Shown one piece after another: positions 8,379-17,179 of a stretch of DNA of 64,000 nucleotides. The notes under the pieces were generated by a model that saw only the letters and a list, made by a program, of their open reading frames with translations, did no database searches and had not been told where the DNA came from. The first letter of the stretch is position 1. Each line of letters opens with the position of its first letter. Origin of the DNA: Amycolatopsis australiensis (lineage in GTDB: Bacteria; Actinomycetota; Actinomycetes; Mycobacteriales; Pseudonocardiaceae); contig NZ_FPJG01000006.1 in NCBI RefSeq assembly GCF_900119165.1, forward strand, positions 2,666,001 through 2,730,000, written 5' to 3'. The translations under genes and the position numbers were made by a program.

Positions 8379-10925
8379 GTGAAGCAGATTTCTCTTCGAC
8401 GCAACCGGGGATCCTCGATTCGGAAGCGCGTGCTCACCATCGCGCTCATCCCCAGCGTGGCCCTGTTGCTCGTCGGCGTGGCGCTCGCCGGATACCTCAT
8501 CTACGACGCGGTCACCGCCCGCGATTACACCAGCCGGATCCGTGGATCGGAAGCCCCTTCCATCCCGTTCTTCGCCGCGCTGCAGCAAGAACGCCAGGCG
8601 ACGCTGAGCCTGCTGGCCGGTCAGGGCAACCAGCGGGCCGTGCTCGCGGCCGTCCGCCCGAAGACCGACGCGAACGCCGCGAAGGTGATCGAGAACCTCA
8701 AGGACAACTTCGCCGACTACGACCAGACCCCGGCGAGCGTCCAGAAGAACATCGCCACGTTCTTCGGGCTCTACCAGCAGCTGCCGCAGACCCGGCAGGC
8801 GGTGGACAGCGGCCAGATGCAGATCGGCCAGGCGTTCGCCTACTACAACAAGATGCTCGACCAGTTCACCGACGGTGTCGCGGGACTGGCGCAGAACGCG
8901 CGCGGCGCGCAGAACGCGTTCGACCGGCTGACCGCCATCCCGCTGTTCACCGCCGCGGACGCGATGCAGCGCAGTGACGCGCTCGCCGCCGCCGGGCTCG
9001 CCGCGGGCGGCCTGAGCAACGACGAGTTCCGTGCCTACGTCGGCCAGGTCGGTGCCTACCACGCGCAGCTCGACGCGTCGGCGCCGAAGATGATCCCCGA
9101 GGTCAAGGCCAAGTACGACCAGCTGCTGGCCAGCCAGCCGTGGCAGACGGTGACCCAGGTCGAGACCGCGTTCCTGCGCGGCGACCTGACGAAGCTGCCG
9201 GTGGCGCAGGACCAGTGGCGCACCGCCGCCCGCCAGGTCGGCGACGCGCTGATGGGCATCTTCGTCGCGCAGAGCGCGAACGCGAGCCAGGCCGCGATCG
9301 ACGACGCCGACAAGACGTTCACCGAGTCGCTGATCGCCGGCGTGATCGCGGTCCTGTTCGCGGTCTTCGTGGTCTTCGTCGCCGTCCGGCTGTCCAACCG
9401 GCTCATCGGCCGCCTGCACCGGCTGCGCGAGGACACGCTCGACGCGGCCGAGGTCCGGCTGCCCGAGCTGGTCGCGCGGGTCCAGGCGGGCGAGCCCGTC
9501 GACCTCGAAGAGGGCGGGCACTTCCTCGACCACGGCACCGACGAGATCGGCCAGGTCGCCGACGCGTTCAACAAGGCGCAGCAGACCGCCATCGCGGCCG
9601 CCATCGAGGAGGCGAAGACCAAGGAGGGCACCAAGACGGTGTTCCTCAACATCGCCCACCGCAGCCAGGTCATCGTGCACCGCCAGCTCAAGGTGCTCGA
9701 CCAGGCCGAGCGCAAGCAGGAGGACCCGGACCAGCTGGACACGCTGTTCCAGCTCGACCACCTCTCCACCCGCGCCCGCCGCAACGCCGAGAACCTGATC
9801 ATCCTCGGCGGCGGCCAGCCGGGACGGCAGTGGCGCAACCCGGTCGGGCTGGCCGAGCTGGTCCGCGGCGCGTCCGCCGAAACCGAGGACTTCGCCCGCG
9901 TCAAGACCGCGGCGCTGCCGCAGATCGCCGTCCGCGGCCCGGTCGTCGGCGACCTCGTGCACCTGCTCGCCGAGCTGATCGACAACGCGACGTCGTTCTC
10001 GCCGCCGCAGTCGCGGGTCGAGGTCCGCGGCAACGTGGTCGGCAAGGGCGTCGTGATCGAGGTCGAGGACCAGGGGCTCGGGCTCGAGCCGGACCAGGCC
10101 GAAGAGATCAACAAGATGCTGGCCGACCCGCCCGACTTCGGGATCATGGCGCTGTCCGACGAGCCGCGCCTCGGCCTGTTCGTGGTCGCGCGGCTGGCCG
10201 CCCGCCACGGCATCCAGGTGCACCTGCGGGAGTCGGCCTACGGCGGCACCCGGGCCATCGTGCTGGTGCGCACCGACCTGCTGGCCCCGCTCGCCGAGTC
10301 CGAGCCGGAGCAGCCGATCACCCCGCCGAAGCCGGAGCTCGTCCCGAACCCGGCGGAGCCGGAGCCGGTGAACGACGAGGTCGCGCCGCTGCGGCGGCAG
10401 GTCCACCGTCCGGCGCGGCACCGCACCGAACCGGTGGCGCCGCCCGCGCCGCCGACCCAGCCCGCGCCCGCGGCCCCGGTCGCGCCCGCGCAGCCGCCGT
10501 CCGTGCCGACGCCGGTCCCGGCCGGTTCGGTCTCGGAGCCGGTCAGCCAGCCGACGCAGGCGCAGCCCGTGGCCCCGGTCCGGCCGCCGGCGCCGCCCGC
10601 CCGGACGGCCCGGACGGCCCGCCCGGCCGCACAGCAGCCGGCGTGGCCGCCGTCGGAGCCGCGGCCCGCGGTGCCCGAAGGCCGGCCGTCGCAGCCGCGC
10701 CGCCCGGAGGCACCCGGCCGTCCGCCGCTGCCGCAACGGCGACGTCAGCAGAACCTCGTTCCCCAGTTGCGGGAGGATAGGCCCGCACAGGAACGGGAAG
10801 AGGTCAGGCTGGATTCGCCGGAGGCCGCGCGCAGCAGGCTGTCCGCTTTCCAGCAGGGCACCCGCCGGGCCCGTGATGAAGAACCGATCGAAACCAACGA
10901 CGACAGGTACGGAGAGCGCGAGTAA
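8379..10925 (+). CDS. cvnA: Conservon sensor histidine kinase CvnA (nitrate/nitrite-sensor type)
   Basis: 848 residues. A first membrane helix lies at about 18-44, an extracytoplasmic helical sensor region to about 315, a second helix at about 317-338 and a HAMP-like linker to about 395. The dimerisation region holds NIAHRSQVIVHRQL (424-437). The ATPase domain has the N box ELIDNATSFSPP (532-543) and G box DQGLGLE (564-570). The last 200 residues are Pro/Ala-rich and probably disordered. In conservons CvnA signals through CvnB and CvnC to the GTPase CvnD, a prokaryotic analogue of receptor/G-protein coupling at the membrane. The start is GTG at 8379, with GGAAGGA somewhat far upstream. The stop overlaps the cvnB ATG (TAATG). 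Confidence 0.93.
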   Translation: MKQISLRRNRGSSIRKRVLTIALIPSVALLLVGVALAGYLIYDAVTARDYTSRIRGSEAPSIPFFAALQQERQATLSLLAGQGNQRAVLAAVRPKTDANAAKVIENLKDNFADYDQTPASVQKNIATFFGLYQQLPQTRQAVDSGQMQIGQAFAYYNKMLDQFTDGVAGLAQNARGAQNAFDRLTAIPLFTAADAMQRSDALAAAGLAAGGLSNDEFRAYVGQVGAYHAQLDASAPKMIPEVKAKYDQLLASQPWQTVTQVETAFLRGDLTKLPVAQDQWRTAARQVGDALMGIFVAQSANASQAAIDDADKTFTESLIAGVIAVLFAVFVVFVAVRLSNRLIGRLHRLREDTLDAAEVRLPELVARVQAGEPVDLEEGGHFLDHGTDEIGQVADAFNKAQQTAIAAAIEEAKTKEGTKTVFLNIAHRSQVIVHRQLKVLDQAERKQEDPDQLDTLFQLDHLSTRARRNAENLIILGGGQPGRQWRNPVGLAELVRGASAETEDFARVKTAALPQIAVRGPVVGDLVHLLAELIDNATSFSPPQSRVEVRGNVVGKGVVIEVEDQGLGLEPDQAEEINKMLADPPDFGIMALSDEPRLGLFVVARLAARHGIQVHLRESAYGGTRAIVLVRTDLLAPLAESEPEQPITPPKPELVPNPAEPEPVNDEVAPLRRQVHRPARHRTEPVAPPAPPTQPAPAAPVAPAQPPSVPTPVPAGSVSEPVSQPTQAQPVAPVRPPAPPARTARTARPAAQQPAWPPSEPRPAVPEGRPSQPRRPEAPGRPPLPQRRRQQNLVPQLREDRPAQEREEVRLDSPEAARSRLSAFQQGTRRARDEEPIETNDDRYGERE

Positions 10926-11338
10926 TGGCCAACGTCAGTGAGCTCGACTGGCTGCTGGACGACCTCGTCAAACGGGTCGCCGGGGCGGACCGCGCGGTGG
11001 TCCTGTCCTCGGACGGCCTGCTCATCGGGCGGTCGGGAAACCTTTCCGAGGAGGACGCCGAGCACCTCTCGGCGGTGGCCTCGGCGTTCCAGAGCCTGGC
11101 GCGCGGCACCGGACGGCACTTCGGCGGCGGCAACGTCCGCCAGACGATGGTCGAGATGGACCACGCGTTCCTGTTCGTGACGGCGGCCGGGCGGGGTGCC
11201 TGCCTCGCCCTGCTGGCCCGTGAAGACGCGGACATGGGTCTGGTCGCCTACGAGATGAACCTGATGGTGAAGCGGGTCGGCCAGGTGCTCACCTCCGCCC
11301 CGCGGACCGGTGCCGGCGTCCAGCCCACGTCGCCATGA
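10925..11338 (+). CDS. cvnB: Conservon roadblock/LC7 protein CvnB
   Basis: 137 residues with the roadblock/LC7 fold: LDWLLDDLVKRVAGADRAVV, then LSSDGLLIGRSGNL and a strand-helix ending in YEMNLMVKRVG. In characterised conservons CvnB binds CvnA and CvnD and is thought to act as a GTPase-activating or adaptor component. The ATG shares its A with the cvnA stop. The 3' end overlaps cvnC by four bases (ATGA), so translation is coupled along the operon. The position between a kinase and a DUF742 gene makes the assignment secure. Confidence 0.94.
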   Translation: MANVSELDWLLDDLVKRVAGADRAVVLSSDGLLIGRSGNLSEEDAEHLSAVASAFQSLARGTGRHFGGGNVRQTMVEMDHAFLFVTAAGRGACLALLAREDADMGLVAYEMNLMVKRVGQVLTSAPRTGAGVQPTSP

Positions 11339-11706
11339 GCGGACGGCACGAAGCCTGGTTCGACGACGAGGCCGGCCCGCTGGTCCGGTCCTACGCGGTC
11401 ACGGGCGGCCGCACCCGGTCGGACACCCTCGGGCTCGACCTCATCACGCTCGTCGTCGCGCTGCGCACCGCGCACGAAGCGGGCATGCTCGAACCGGAGT
11501 ACGCGCGCATCATCGCGCTGTGCCAGCGGCCGGTCTCGGTGGCCGAGGTGGCTGCCCGCGTCGACCTGCCGCTGCCCGTGGTGAAGGTGATGCTCAGCGA
11601 CCTCATCGAGCAGAACCTGGTGCTGTTCCGTACCGCGGCACCGGTCCAGGAAACCCCCAACCGACACGTACTGCAGGCGGTTCTTGATGGCATCCGGAAA
11701 CTCTGA
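11335..11706 (+). CDS. cvnC: Conservon DUF742 protein CvnC
   Basis: 123 residues of the DUF742 family. RSYAVTGGRTR at the N-terminus is followed by LDLITLVV and a winged-helix-like half (EYARIIALCQRPVSVAEVAA, then LPLPVVKVMLSDL). CvnC is required for conservon function and is thought to bridge the sensor and the GTPase; its biochemistry is not well defined. It starts inside the cvnB stop (ATGA) and its last 20 bases overlap cvnD. There is no separate promoter. Confidence 0.94.
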   Translation: MSGRHEAWFDDEAGPLVRSYAVTGGRTRSDTLGLDLITLVVALRTAHEAGMLEPEYARIIALCQRPVSVAEVAARVDLPLPVVKVMLSDLIEQNLVLFRTAAPVQETPNRHVLQAVLDGIRKL

Positions 11707-12289
11707 CCCCCGGCGGAACCTGACCGCGACCGCGGTCAAGGTACTCATCGCCGGCGGGTTCGGGGTCGGCAAGACCACGATGGTCGGTTCGGTGAGCGAA
11801 GTGCCGCCACTGCGGACCGAAGAGGTCATCACGACCGCGTCCGAGGGGGTCGACGACCTGTCCGGCGTCGAGCAGAAGACGACCACGACGGTCGCGCTCG
11901 ACTTCGGCCGCATCACGATCAACCCCGACCTGATCCTGTACCTGTTCGGCACGCCGGGTCAGGACCGGTTCTGGTTCATGTGGGACGAGCTGGCGGAGGG
12001 CGCGCTGGGCGCGGTCGTCCTGGCGGACACGCGCCGGCTGGAGTCCTGCTTCGCGGCGGTGGACTTCTTCGAGCGCCGCAACCTGCCGTTCGTGGTGGGC
12101 GTGAACTGCTTCGACGGCGCCTACCGCTACGGCACCGAGGAGGTCCGGCAGGCGCTCGACGTCGGCATGGACGTGCCGCTGCTGCTGTGCGACGCCCGTG
12201 AGCGGGAGTCGACGAAGCAGGTGCTGACCAGCCTGATGGAACACGTGATGGCGCGGTCCGACCTCGCGGCCGCCCAGGGCGGCTACTGA
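11687..12289 (+). CDS. cvnD: Conservon small GTPase CvnD
   Basis: 200 residues of the CvnD/MglA-like Ras-type GTPases. The P-loop is GGFGVGKTT near residue 22, the G3 region is GTPGQDRFWFMWDEL near 90, and the base-recognition element is reduced to NCFD, as in this family, rather than NKxD. It should bind and hydrolyse GTP, cycling at the membrane with CvnA-C. ATG 11687 is taken as start; a TTG directly before it is in frame. The gene overlaps cvnC by 20 bases and closes the operon. Effector genes often sit beside conservons, but none is recognisable downstream here, since the DoxX gene is on the other strand. Confidence 0.94.
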   Translation: MASGNSDPRRNLTATAVKVLIAGGFGVGKTTMVGSVSEVPPLRTEEVITTASEGVDDLSGVEQKTTTTVALDFGRITINPDLILYLFGTPGQDRFWFMWDELAEGALGAVVLADTRRLESCFAAVDFFERRNLPFVVGVNCFDGAYRYGTEEVRQALDVGMDVPLLLCDARERESTKQVLTSLMEHVMARSDLAAAQGGY

Positions 12290-12310
12290 TCGGACCGCGC
12301 TCGTCCCGCG

Positions 12311-12763
12311 TCAGCGGCGGCGCCGCTTGATCAGCGTGTCGACGGCGTAGCGGCCCGGGCCGATCGCCGCGAACAGCAGGAAGATCCACGAGTACACCGC
12401 GGCGGGCTCGCCCATGTTCTGCAGCGGCAGCAGGCCCATCGGCGCGTGCACGGTGAAGTAGGCGTAGGCCATCACGCCGGAGAGCAGCAGCGCGGCCGGC
12501 CTGCTGGCCAGGCCGACGAGCAGCAGCGCCGCGCCCACCAGCTCGAGGACGCTGCCCCACCAGCCGGGGAACGAGCCGAACGGGACGCCGCCACCCTGGC
12601 CGTCGATCCCGCCGAAGAAGCCGAATCCCTGCAGGCCGTGGAAGCCGAACAGGAACGAGATCACGACCCGGCTGGCGGAGACGACGATGCCGGTGACCGG
12701 GCTGGTCTTCGTCCCGGTGGTGGCGGCGGCGGTGCGGGTCTGCGGGGTGATGGTGGTGGTCAT
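12311..12763 (-). CDS. DoxX family membrane protein
   Basis: 150 residues with four hydrophobic segments. RVVISFLFGFHGLQGF and a Gly-rich loop (GGIDGQGGGVPFG) precede LELVGAALLLVGL, typical of DoxX proteins. The N-terminal 20 residues are Thr-rich and cytoplasmic; the C-terminus ends in five basic residues. The family includes subunits of quinol oxidases and redox/thiol stress proteins, but most members, including this one, have no defined role. ATG 12763 has GGGAGGA upstream. It is convergent with cvnD, with a 21-bp gap. Confidence 0.88.
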   Translation of the reverse strand: MTTTITPQTRTAAATTGTKTSPVTGIVVSASRVVISFLFGFHGLQGFGFFGGIDGQGGGVPFGSFPGWWGSVLELVGAALLLVGLASRPAALLLSGVMAYAYFTVHAPMGLLPLQNMGEPAAVYSWIFLLFAAIGPGRYAVDTLIKRRRR

Positions 12764-12875
12764 GGTGGGTTCCTCCCTGGGGGCTGTCCTGCCTTCTGCC
12801 TACGCGTCGAGCGGGCCACCGCCGGATCGACAACCCCGCGGAAAAAAGTTCGGCGAGTTTCGGCAGACTGGGTGG

Positions 12876-13343
12876 ATGGCGGGCAAACGCAGTGCCGGGC
12901 TCCTGCTCCACCGCGGGCGGGGCGAGGCCGTCGAAGTGCTGCTCGGGCACATGGGCGGGCCGTTCTGGGCGAAGAAGGACGCGGCGGCGTGGTCGCTGCC
13001 GAAGGGCGAGCTCGACCCCGACGAGCCGCCGGAGAAGGCGGCGCGGCGCGAGTTCGAGGAGGAGCTGGGCCTGCCCGCGCCCGAGGGCGAGTACGTCCCG
13101 CTGGGCGAGGTGAAGCAGTCGGGCGGCAAGGCCGTCACCGCGTGGGCGGTCGAGGCCGACCTCGACCCGGCTTCGGTGGTCCCGGGGACCTTCACCATGG
13201 AGTGGCCGCCGCGCTCGGGCCGTCAGCAGGAGTTCCCCGAGGTGGACCGGGTCGCGTGGTTCTCCCTCGACGTCGCCAGGGAGAAGCTGGTCAAAGGCCA
13301 GCTGCCGTTCCTGGACCGGCTGGTGGCGCTGCTCGGCGAGTGA
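12876..13343 (+). CDS. NUDIX hydrolase
   Basis: 155 residues with a complete Nudix box, G-x5-E-x7-REFEEELGL, beginning at GELDPDE near residue 46. The start MAGKRSAGLLLHRGRG and the PFWAKKD...WSLPKGE segment place it with small NUDIX proteins that hydrolyse nucleoside diphosphate derivatives or (di)nucleoside polyphosphates. The substrate cannot be chosen from sequence. ATG 12876 is used because homologous NUDIX proteins begin at this point, although the frame is open further upstream across the divergent DoxX promoter. The 3' end overlaps the convergent HAD gene by 53 bases. Confidence 0.92.
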   Translation: MAGKRSAGLLLHRGRGEAVEVLLGHMGGPFWAKKDAAAWSLPKGELDPDEPPEKAARREFEEELGLPAPEGEYVPLGEVKQSGGKAVTAWAVEADLDPASVVPGTFTMEWPPRSGRQQEFPEVDRVAWFSLDVAREKLVKGQLPFLDRLVALLGE

Positions 13344-13980
13344 GCAGGGCCTCGAGCGGCTTGGCGGTGAACGACGGCAGCACGACGTCGGCCTGGCCGA
13401 AGTCGAGGCGCTCGGTGATGGCGTTCGGCACGGCGACGCAGGTCAGCCCGGCCGCCTTGGCGGCGGTGACGCCGTGGGGCGTGTCCTCGAAGGCGATGGT
13501 CTCCTCGGCCCGGGTGCCCAGCGCGTCCAGGGCGGCGAGGTAGAGGTCGGGATCGGGCTTGGCCCGGTGCCGGTCGCCGGTGAGGACGGCGTCGAAGTAG
13601 CCGGCGAGTCCGAGCCGGTCGAGGTGCGGGCGCACCCAGGCGCCGGACGAGCTGGAGGCGACGGCCAGCGCGAGGCCGAGGTCCTTCGCGGCGTCCAGGT
13701 AGCTTCGGACGCCTTCGCGCGGCCCGAGCGTTTCGAGGAGTTCGAAGACCCGGGCGCGTGTCCGGGGGCGCAGCGCCTCGGGATCGACATCGGGGACGTG
13801 CTCGGCGAGCAGGGCGAACATCGCGGGCGTGGTGTGCTGCGTGCCGATGACGGCGTACCAGGCTTCCATCGGCAGCTCGACGCCGTGTTCGCGGAAGAGC
13901 TCCCGCCACGACCGCAGGACGGCGGACTCGGTGTCGGCGAGGGTGCCGTCGAAGTCGAAGACCAGGGCGCGGGTGGGCAC
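13291..13980 (-). CDS. HAD superfamily hydrolase (beta-phosphoglucomutase-like phosphatase)
   Basis: 229 residues with all HAD motifs: DFDGTLADTES near the N-terminus (nucleophile and acid/base Asp), a helical cap, ASSSSGAW as motif II, RAKPDPDLY with the motif III Lys, and AFEDTPHGV as motif IV. A phosphoester of a small sugar or organic acid is the likely substrate. The start is taken as GTG 13980 (MPTRALVFDFDG); a TTG at 14016 would add 12 residues that look non-coding. Its C-terminal 17 codons lie antisense to the end of the NUDIX gene, so convergent transcripts could pair. Confidence 0.9.
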   Translation of the reverse strand: MPTRALVFDFDGTLADTESAVLRSWRELFREHGVELPMEAWYAVIGTQHTTPAMFALLAEHVPDVDPEALRPRTRARVFELLETLGPREGVRSYLDAAKDLGLALAVASSSSGAWVRPHLDRLGLAGYFDAVLTGDRHRAKPDPDLYLAALDALGTRAEETIAFEDTPHGVTAAKAAGLTCVAVPNAITERLDFGQADVVLPSFTAKPLEALLTRRAAPPAGPGTAAGL

Positions 13981-14047
13981 GCCTGCACCCTGCCCGGTCG
14001 GTGATCGGCCGGGCAAGGCAGTGTGACGGGTCCTACGGAGGGCCGCC

Positions 14048-14839
14048 TCAGCCGAGGAAGAACTCGGTCAGCACCGGCGCCAGGGCCGTTGCCTTCACGA
14101 TGTGCGTCTGGTCCGGCAGGGTCCGGTGTTCCGCCGACGGCAGGACCTTCGCCAGCGAGGCGACGCCGTTGCGCATCCAGTCCGGGCTGCGGCCGCCGTC
14201 GGCGACCAGCGTCGGGACCGTCACTTCCGGCCACGCCGCCGTCAGCGGCCGGCCCGCCTGGTGGCCGGCGACCAGCGCCGTGTCGTACGGGAGCGTGTGG
14301 GCCACTCGCTTGAGCTTCGCCCAGAACGGCATGATCCGCATCATCGCCACCGTCGCGCCGCCGAGGCCGACGCCCTCGGTCATGAACATCTTGACCGCCT
14401 TGCCGCGCTTGCCTTCCTTCAGCGCCGCGTCGAGCCGCGCCGGGTAGTCGGCCGGGACGCGCGGGCGCGTGCCGTCGACGACGAAGGGCGGTTCGTACAA
14501 CGCCAGCTTCGGCACCGGGAGCGTGCGAGCCGCTTCGAGGGCCAGCGCCGCGCCCGAGGAGATGCCGAACAGGAACGCCTCGCCGCCCGCGTCCTTGATG
14601 AGCGCGGCGAGGTCCTCGACCTCGCGCTGGACCGTGTACGGCCCGGTGTCGGAGCTTTCGCCCCGGCCGCGGCGGTCGTAGGTGTACACGGTGAAGCGCG
14701 TGGCCAGTTCCTTCGCGAGCGCGTCGTTGGGGGAGGAGCCGCGGTAGCACATCGCGCCGTCGACGAGGACGAGCGCGGGGCCGAACCCGGCGCGGGTGTA
14801 GGCGATCTTCGTGCCGTCGGCGGAAGTCGTCGTGCTCAT
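14048..14839 (-). CDS. Alpha/beta hydrolase
   Basis: 263 residues. The nucleophile elbow is FGISSGAAL (Ser near 95), YDRRGRGES is the canonical loop after strand 4, and the acid and His are expected at LVADGGRSPDW and LPDQTHIVK near the C-terminus. There is no signal peptide, so it is cytoplasmic. The substrate is unknown. ATG 14839 follows GAGGAGAC and overlaps the stop of the upstream DUF998 gene by four bases (ATGA), so the two are translated as a unit. Confidence 0.9.
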   Translation of the reverse strand: MSTTTSADGTKIAYTRAGFGPALVLVDGAMCYRGSSPNDALAKELATRFTVYTYDRRGRGESSDTGPYTVQREVEDLAALIKDAGGEAFLFGISSGAALALEAARTLPVPKLALYEPPFVVDGTRPRVPADYPARLDAALKEGKRGKAVKMFMTEGVGLGGATVAMMRIMPFWAKLKRVAHTLPYDTALVAGHQAGRPLTAAWPEVTVPTLVADGGRSPDWMRNGVASLAKVLPSAEHRTLPDQTHIVKATALAPVLTEFFLG

Positions 14840-15480
14840 CGGAGGTCTCCTCGCGGCATCAGGTGGGCGGAAGTGGTCGCGAGCCAGGTCCAGGCGATCG
14901 CCACGGCCGCCCAGAAGCCGAGGGTGACGACCGGGCTCGTCGATCCGGACGCTACGCCCGCGAAGCCTACGAGGAACAGCAGGCCGCTGATCCGCGAGTA
15001 CCACGCCCGGGCGGGGCTCAGGTGCGCACCGATCGCGAAGCAGGCCCCGACGAGCGCGGCGAAGCCGATGCCGCCGCAGGCGAAGTGCAGGGTGCCGTGC
15101 CAGCTCACCGCCGCCGGCGGTCCGGCGGGCGTGCCGAGCGGGAAGCCGTCCTGCGGGTCCGCGCGGAACACGCCCGCGCACAGCAGGCCGGCGCCGTAGA
15201 CCGCCAGCAGTCCCGGTCCCCACCGGCCGGGCAGGACCCGCCGGATCCCGGCCGCGGCGGCGATCGTGAGCAGGCCGGTGACGAGGAAGTTCGTGACCTG
15301 GAGCCAGCCGAGGTCGCCGTTGGCCAGGACGCTGGCGGGATGCCGCGTGAAGTCGAACCCGGCGCGGGTGAGGCCCTGGAGGACGCCGGTGCCGACGAAG
15401 CCGGGCCCGGCGAGGATTCCGCAGGTCAGCAGGGTGCGGGTGGGGAGGGCGGCGGGAGCGGGAAGCGTTGTGGTCGTCAT
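14836..15480 (-). CDS. DUF998 family membrane protein
   Basis: 214 residues with about six hydrophobic helices. The motif FDFTRHPASVLANGDLGWLQ following the first helix is the DUF998 signature, and RADPQDGFP lies in a later loop. Function is unknown. It is the promoter-proximal gene of a two-gene unit with the alpha/beta hydrolase. A palindromic repeat array lies directly upstream (15544-15630), between this gene and the phosphoesterase. Confidence 0.88.
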   Translation of the reverse strand: MTTTTLPAPAALPTRTLLTCGILAGPGFVGTGVLQGLTRAGFDFTRHPASVLANGDLGWLQVTNFLVTGLLTIAAAAGIRRVLPGRWGPGLLAVYGAGLLCAGVFRADPQDGFPLGTPAGPPAAVSWHGTLHFACGGIGFAALVGACFAIGAHLSPARAWYSRISGLLFLVGFAGVASGSTSPVVTLGFWAAVAIAWTWLATTSAHLMPRGDLR

Positions 15481-15543
15481 GCGGGCCAGCGTGCCAACCG
15501 ATGGATGAAGTTGTCAAGACAAAAAAAGTTGTCGGTCCCGGAG

Positions 15544-15630
15544 GAGCGCCCAATGCGGCCTTGGTTGCGTCTCACGCACCGAAGGCCGCCTTGGTTGCGT
15601 GTGACGCACCGAAGGCCGCCTTGGGGCGCT
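15544..15630. repeat. Second array of three 27-bp palindromes, 30-bp period
   Basis: Units at 15544-15570, 15574-15600 and 15604-15630 belong to the same family as 5074-5160 (core GAAGGCCGCCTTGG). The array sits just after the stop of the phosphoesterase and before the DUF998 promoter region, with both genes on the minus strand. It could act as a terminator for the former, but any effect on the DUF998 promoter is unknown. Confidence 0.85.
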
Positions 15631-15634
15631 CGGG

Positions 15635-16756
15635 TCAGGCGCGGCGGAGGGTGAGCAGCGTGATCTCGCTGGGCGCGAAAACCCGGAACGGCGGACCCCA
15701 GAACCCCGTGCCGCGGCTGTTGTACAGCTGGGTCGGGCCGTGCCGGGTCAGGCCGGACAGCGTCGGCTGGTCGAGGCGCACCAGCAGGTGGAACGGCCAG
15801 ATCTGGCCGCCGTGCGTGTGGCCCGAAATCTGCAGGTCCACGCCTGCCTCGCGGGCTTGGCGCACCTGCTTCGGCTGGTGCGCCAGCAGCACCACCGGGA
15901 CGTCGGCCGGCACCCCGTCCAGCGCCGCCGCCAGGTCGGGGCCGTGGCCGGGCAGGCCGGACGCCGCGCCCGTCGGGTCGTCGATGCCCGCGAACACGAT
16001 CCGGTCGCCGCCGCGTTCGAGCAGTGCCGAGCGGTTGTGCAGCGTGTCCCAGCCGAGGCTCGCCATGTGGTCGAGCCACGCCTGTGCCTCGCCGAAGTAC
16101 TCGTGGTTGCCGGTGATGTAGAACCGGCCCAGCCCGGCCTGGATGCCGCCGAGCGGGTCGACCTGCTTGCGGCGCTTGGCCACCGCGCCGTCGGCGAGGT
16201 CACCGGCGTGGCAGACGACGTCCGCCGCCAGCGCGTTCACCGCCGCGACCACCTGCTCCGACCACTTCGTCCGGTCGATCGGCCCGAAGTGGGTGTCGGT
16301 CAGCACCGCGACGCGCAGGCCGTCGAGGCCGGGCCCGAGCCGCGGGATGACGACGTCGACGGCCTTCACCGGCGGCACCCGCATGGCGACGCGGTTGCCG
16401 TGCACCAGCAGGACGGCGGCCACCACCGCGGTCGCCCCCGCCACGATCCGCGACCGCGCCGGGTCGTCGACACCCAGCAGCGCCGCGCGCAGGACCAGGC
16501 TCAGCACGGACCAGCTGAACAGCACCCAGATCACGGCCAGCAGCGAGTCGCCGAGGCGGGCGGCGCCGTCGAGCTGGCGCCGTCCGTGGCCGCGCACCAT
16601 GGCGACCGGCATCGTCAGCAGGCCGAGCGCGAACACCGCGGTGCCCGCGACCGTGGCCGCCGTGCCCCAGTCCGGCGCGAGGACGAGCGTCCACCAGGGC
16701 ACGGTGAACAGCAGGAGCAGCGCCAGGATCGGCACGACGACGAATTGGCCTCTCAT
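15635..16756 (-). CDS. Membrane-anchored metallophosphoesterase (YkuE-like)
   Basis: 373 residues: about four hydrophobic helices in the first 120, then a calcineurin-like phosphoesterase domain with DTHFG (near 155), GDLADG (near 188), GNHEY (near 217) and GHTHGGQ (near 316). All metal ligands of the dinuclear centre are present. Relatives such as YkuE act at the cytoplasmic membrane, and lipid-linked or nucleotide phosphodiesters are plausible substrates. The ATG at 16756 gives a normal family length. The gene is single, with the palindrome array just downstream of its stop. Confidence 0.92.
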   Translation of the reverse strand: MRGQFVVVPILALLLLFTVPWWTLVLAPDWGTAATVAGTAVFALGLLTMPVAMVRGHGRRQLDGAARLGDSLLAVIWVLFSWSVLSLVLRAALLGVDDPARSRIVAGATAVVAAVLLVHGNRVAMRVPPVKAVDVVIPRLGPGLDGLRVAVLTDTHFGPIDRTKWSEQVVAAVNALAADVVCHAGDLADGAVAKRRKQVDPLGGIQAGLGRFYITGNHEYFGEAQAWLDHMASLGWDTLHNRSALLERGGDRIVFAGIDDPTGAASGLPGHGPDLAAALDGVPADVPVVLLAHQPKQVRQAREAGVDLQISGHTHGGQIWPFHLLVRLDQPTLSGLTRHGPTQLYNSRGTGFWGPPFRVFAPSEITLLTLRRA

Positions 16757-16842
16757 CGAACCAGGTTACAGCCCATCGGGCTGTTAGCCGGGACCGCCGC
16801 GGTCGCGGTTCCGCTACCCTGAGGTGTCGAAGGGGGGTCGCC

Positions 16843-17115
16843 GTGAACGCGTTGCTCGAGCTGGCTTTCCCCGCCATGACCAGCCCGGCGGCGTTGGTCG
16901 CCTTCGCGTCCCTGGCTGCCGCCAGCCTGCTGGTCGTCCTCCTTGTCGGCAGCACGCACCGCGCCGGACTCGCCCTGTGGTCGGCACCGGTGCGCAGCCG
17001 CGTCACCGCCCTGCGCCGCCGTGCGCGGCGGGCCGAAGCCATCCGCCTGCGTGATCCCGGCGCCCCGGGGCGCAGCAGGCCGCGAGCACCCGGTTCCCGC
17101 AGCACGGCTGCGTAG
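16843..17115 (+). CDS. Small membrane protein (DUF6412-like) upstream of yidC
   Basis: 90 residues. One or two hydrophobic helices (LVAFASLAAASLLVVLLVG near 19-37) are followed by a strongly basic tail rich in Arg and Pro. GTG 16843 follows AAGGGGGG. It sits 64 bases before a YidC paralogue on the same strand, an arrangement I recall for DUF6412 proteins. A role as helper of the insertase is only inference. The basic tail could contact the ribosome or rRNA. Confidence 0.7.
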   Translation: MNALLELAFPAMTSPAALVAFASLAAASLLVVLLVGSTHRAGLALWSAPVRSRVTALRRRARRAEAIRLRDPGAPGRSRPRAPGSRSTAA

Positions 17116-17179
17116 GAACCACTTCAGACGCAGCCATTCCGCACACCCTCACCCCTTCCCTTCACGCGGAGTGCTGCCC

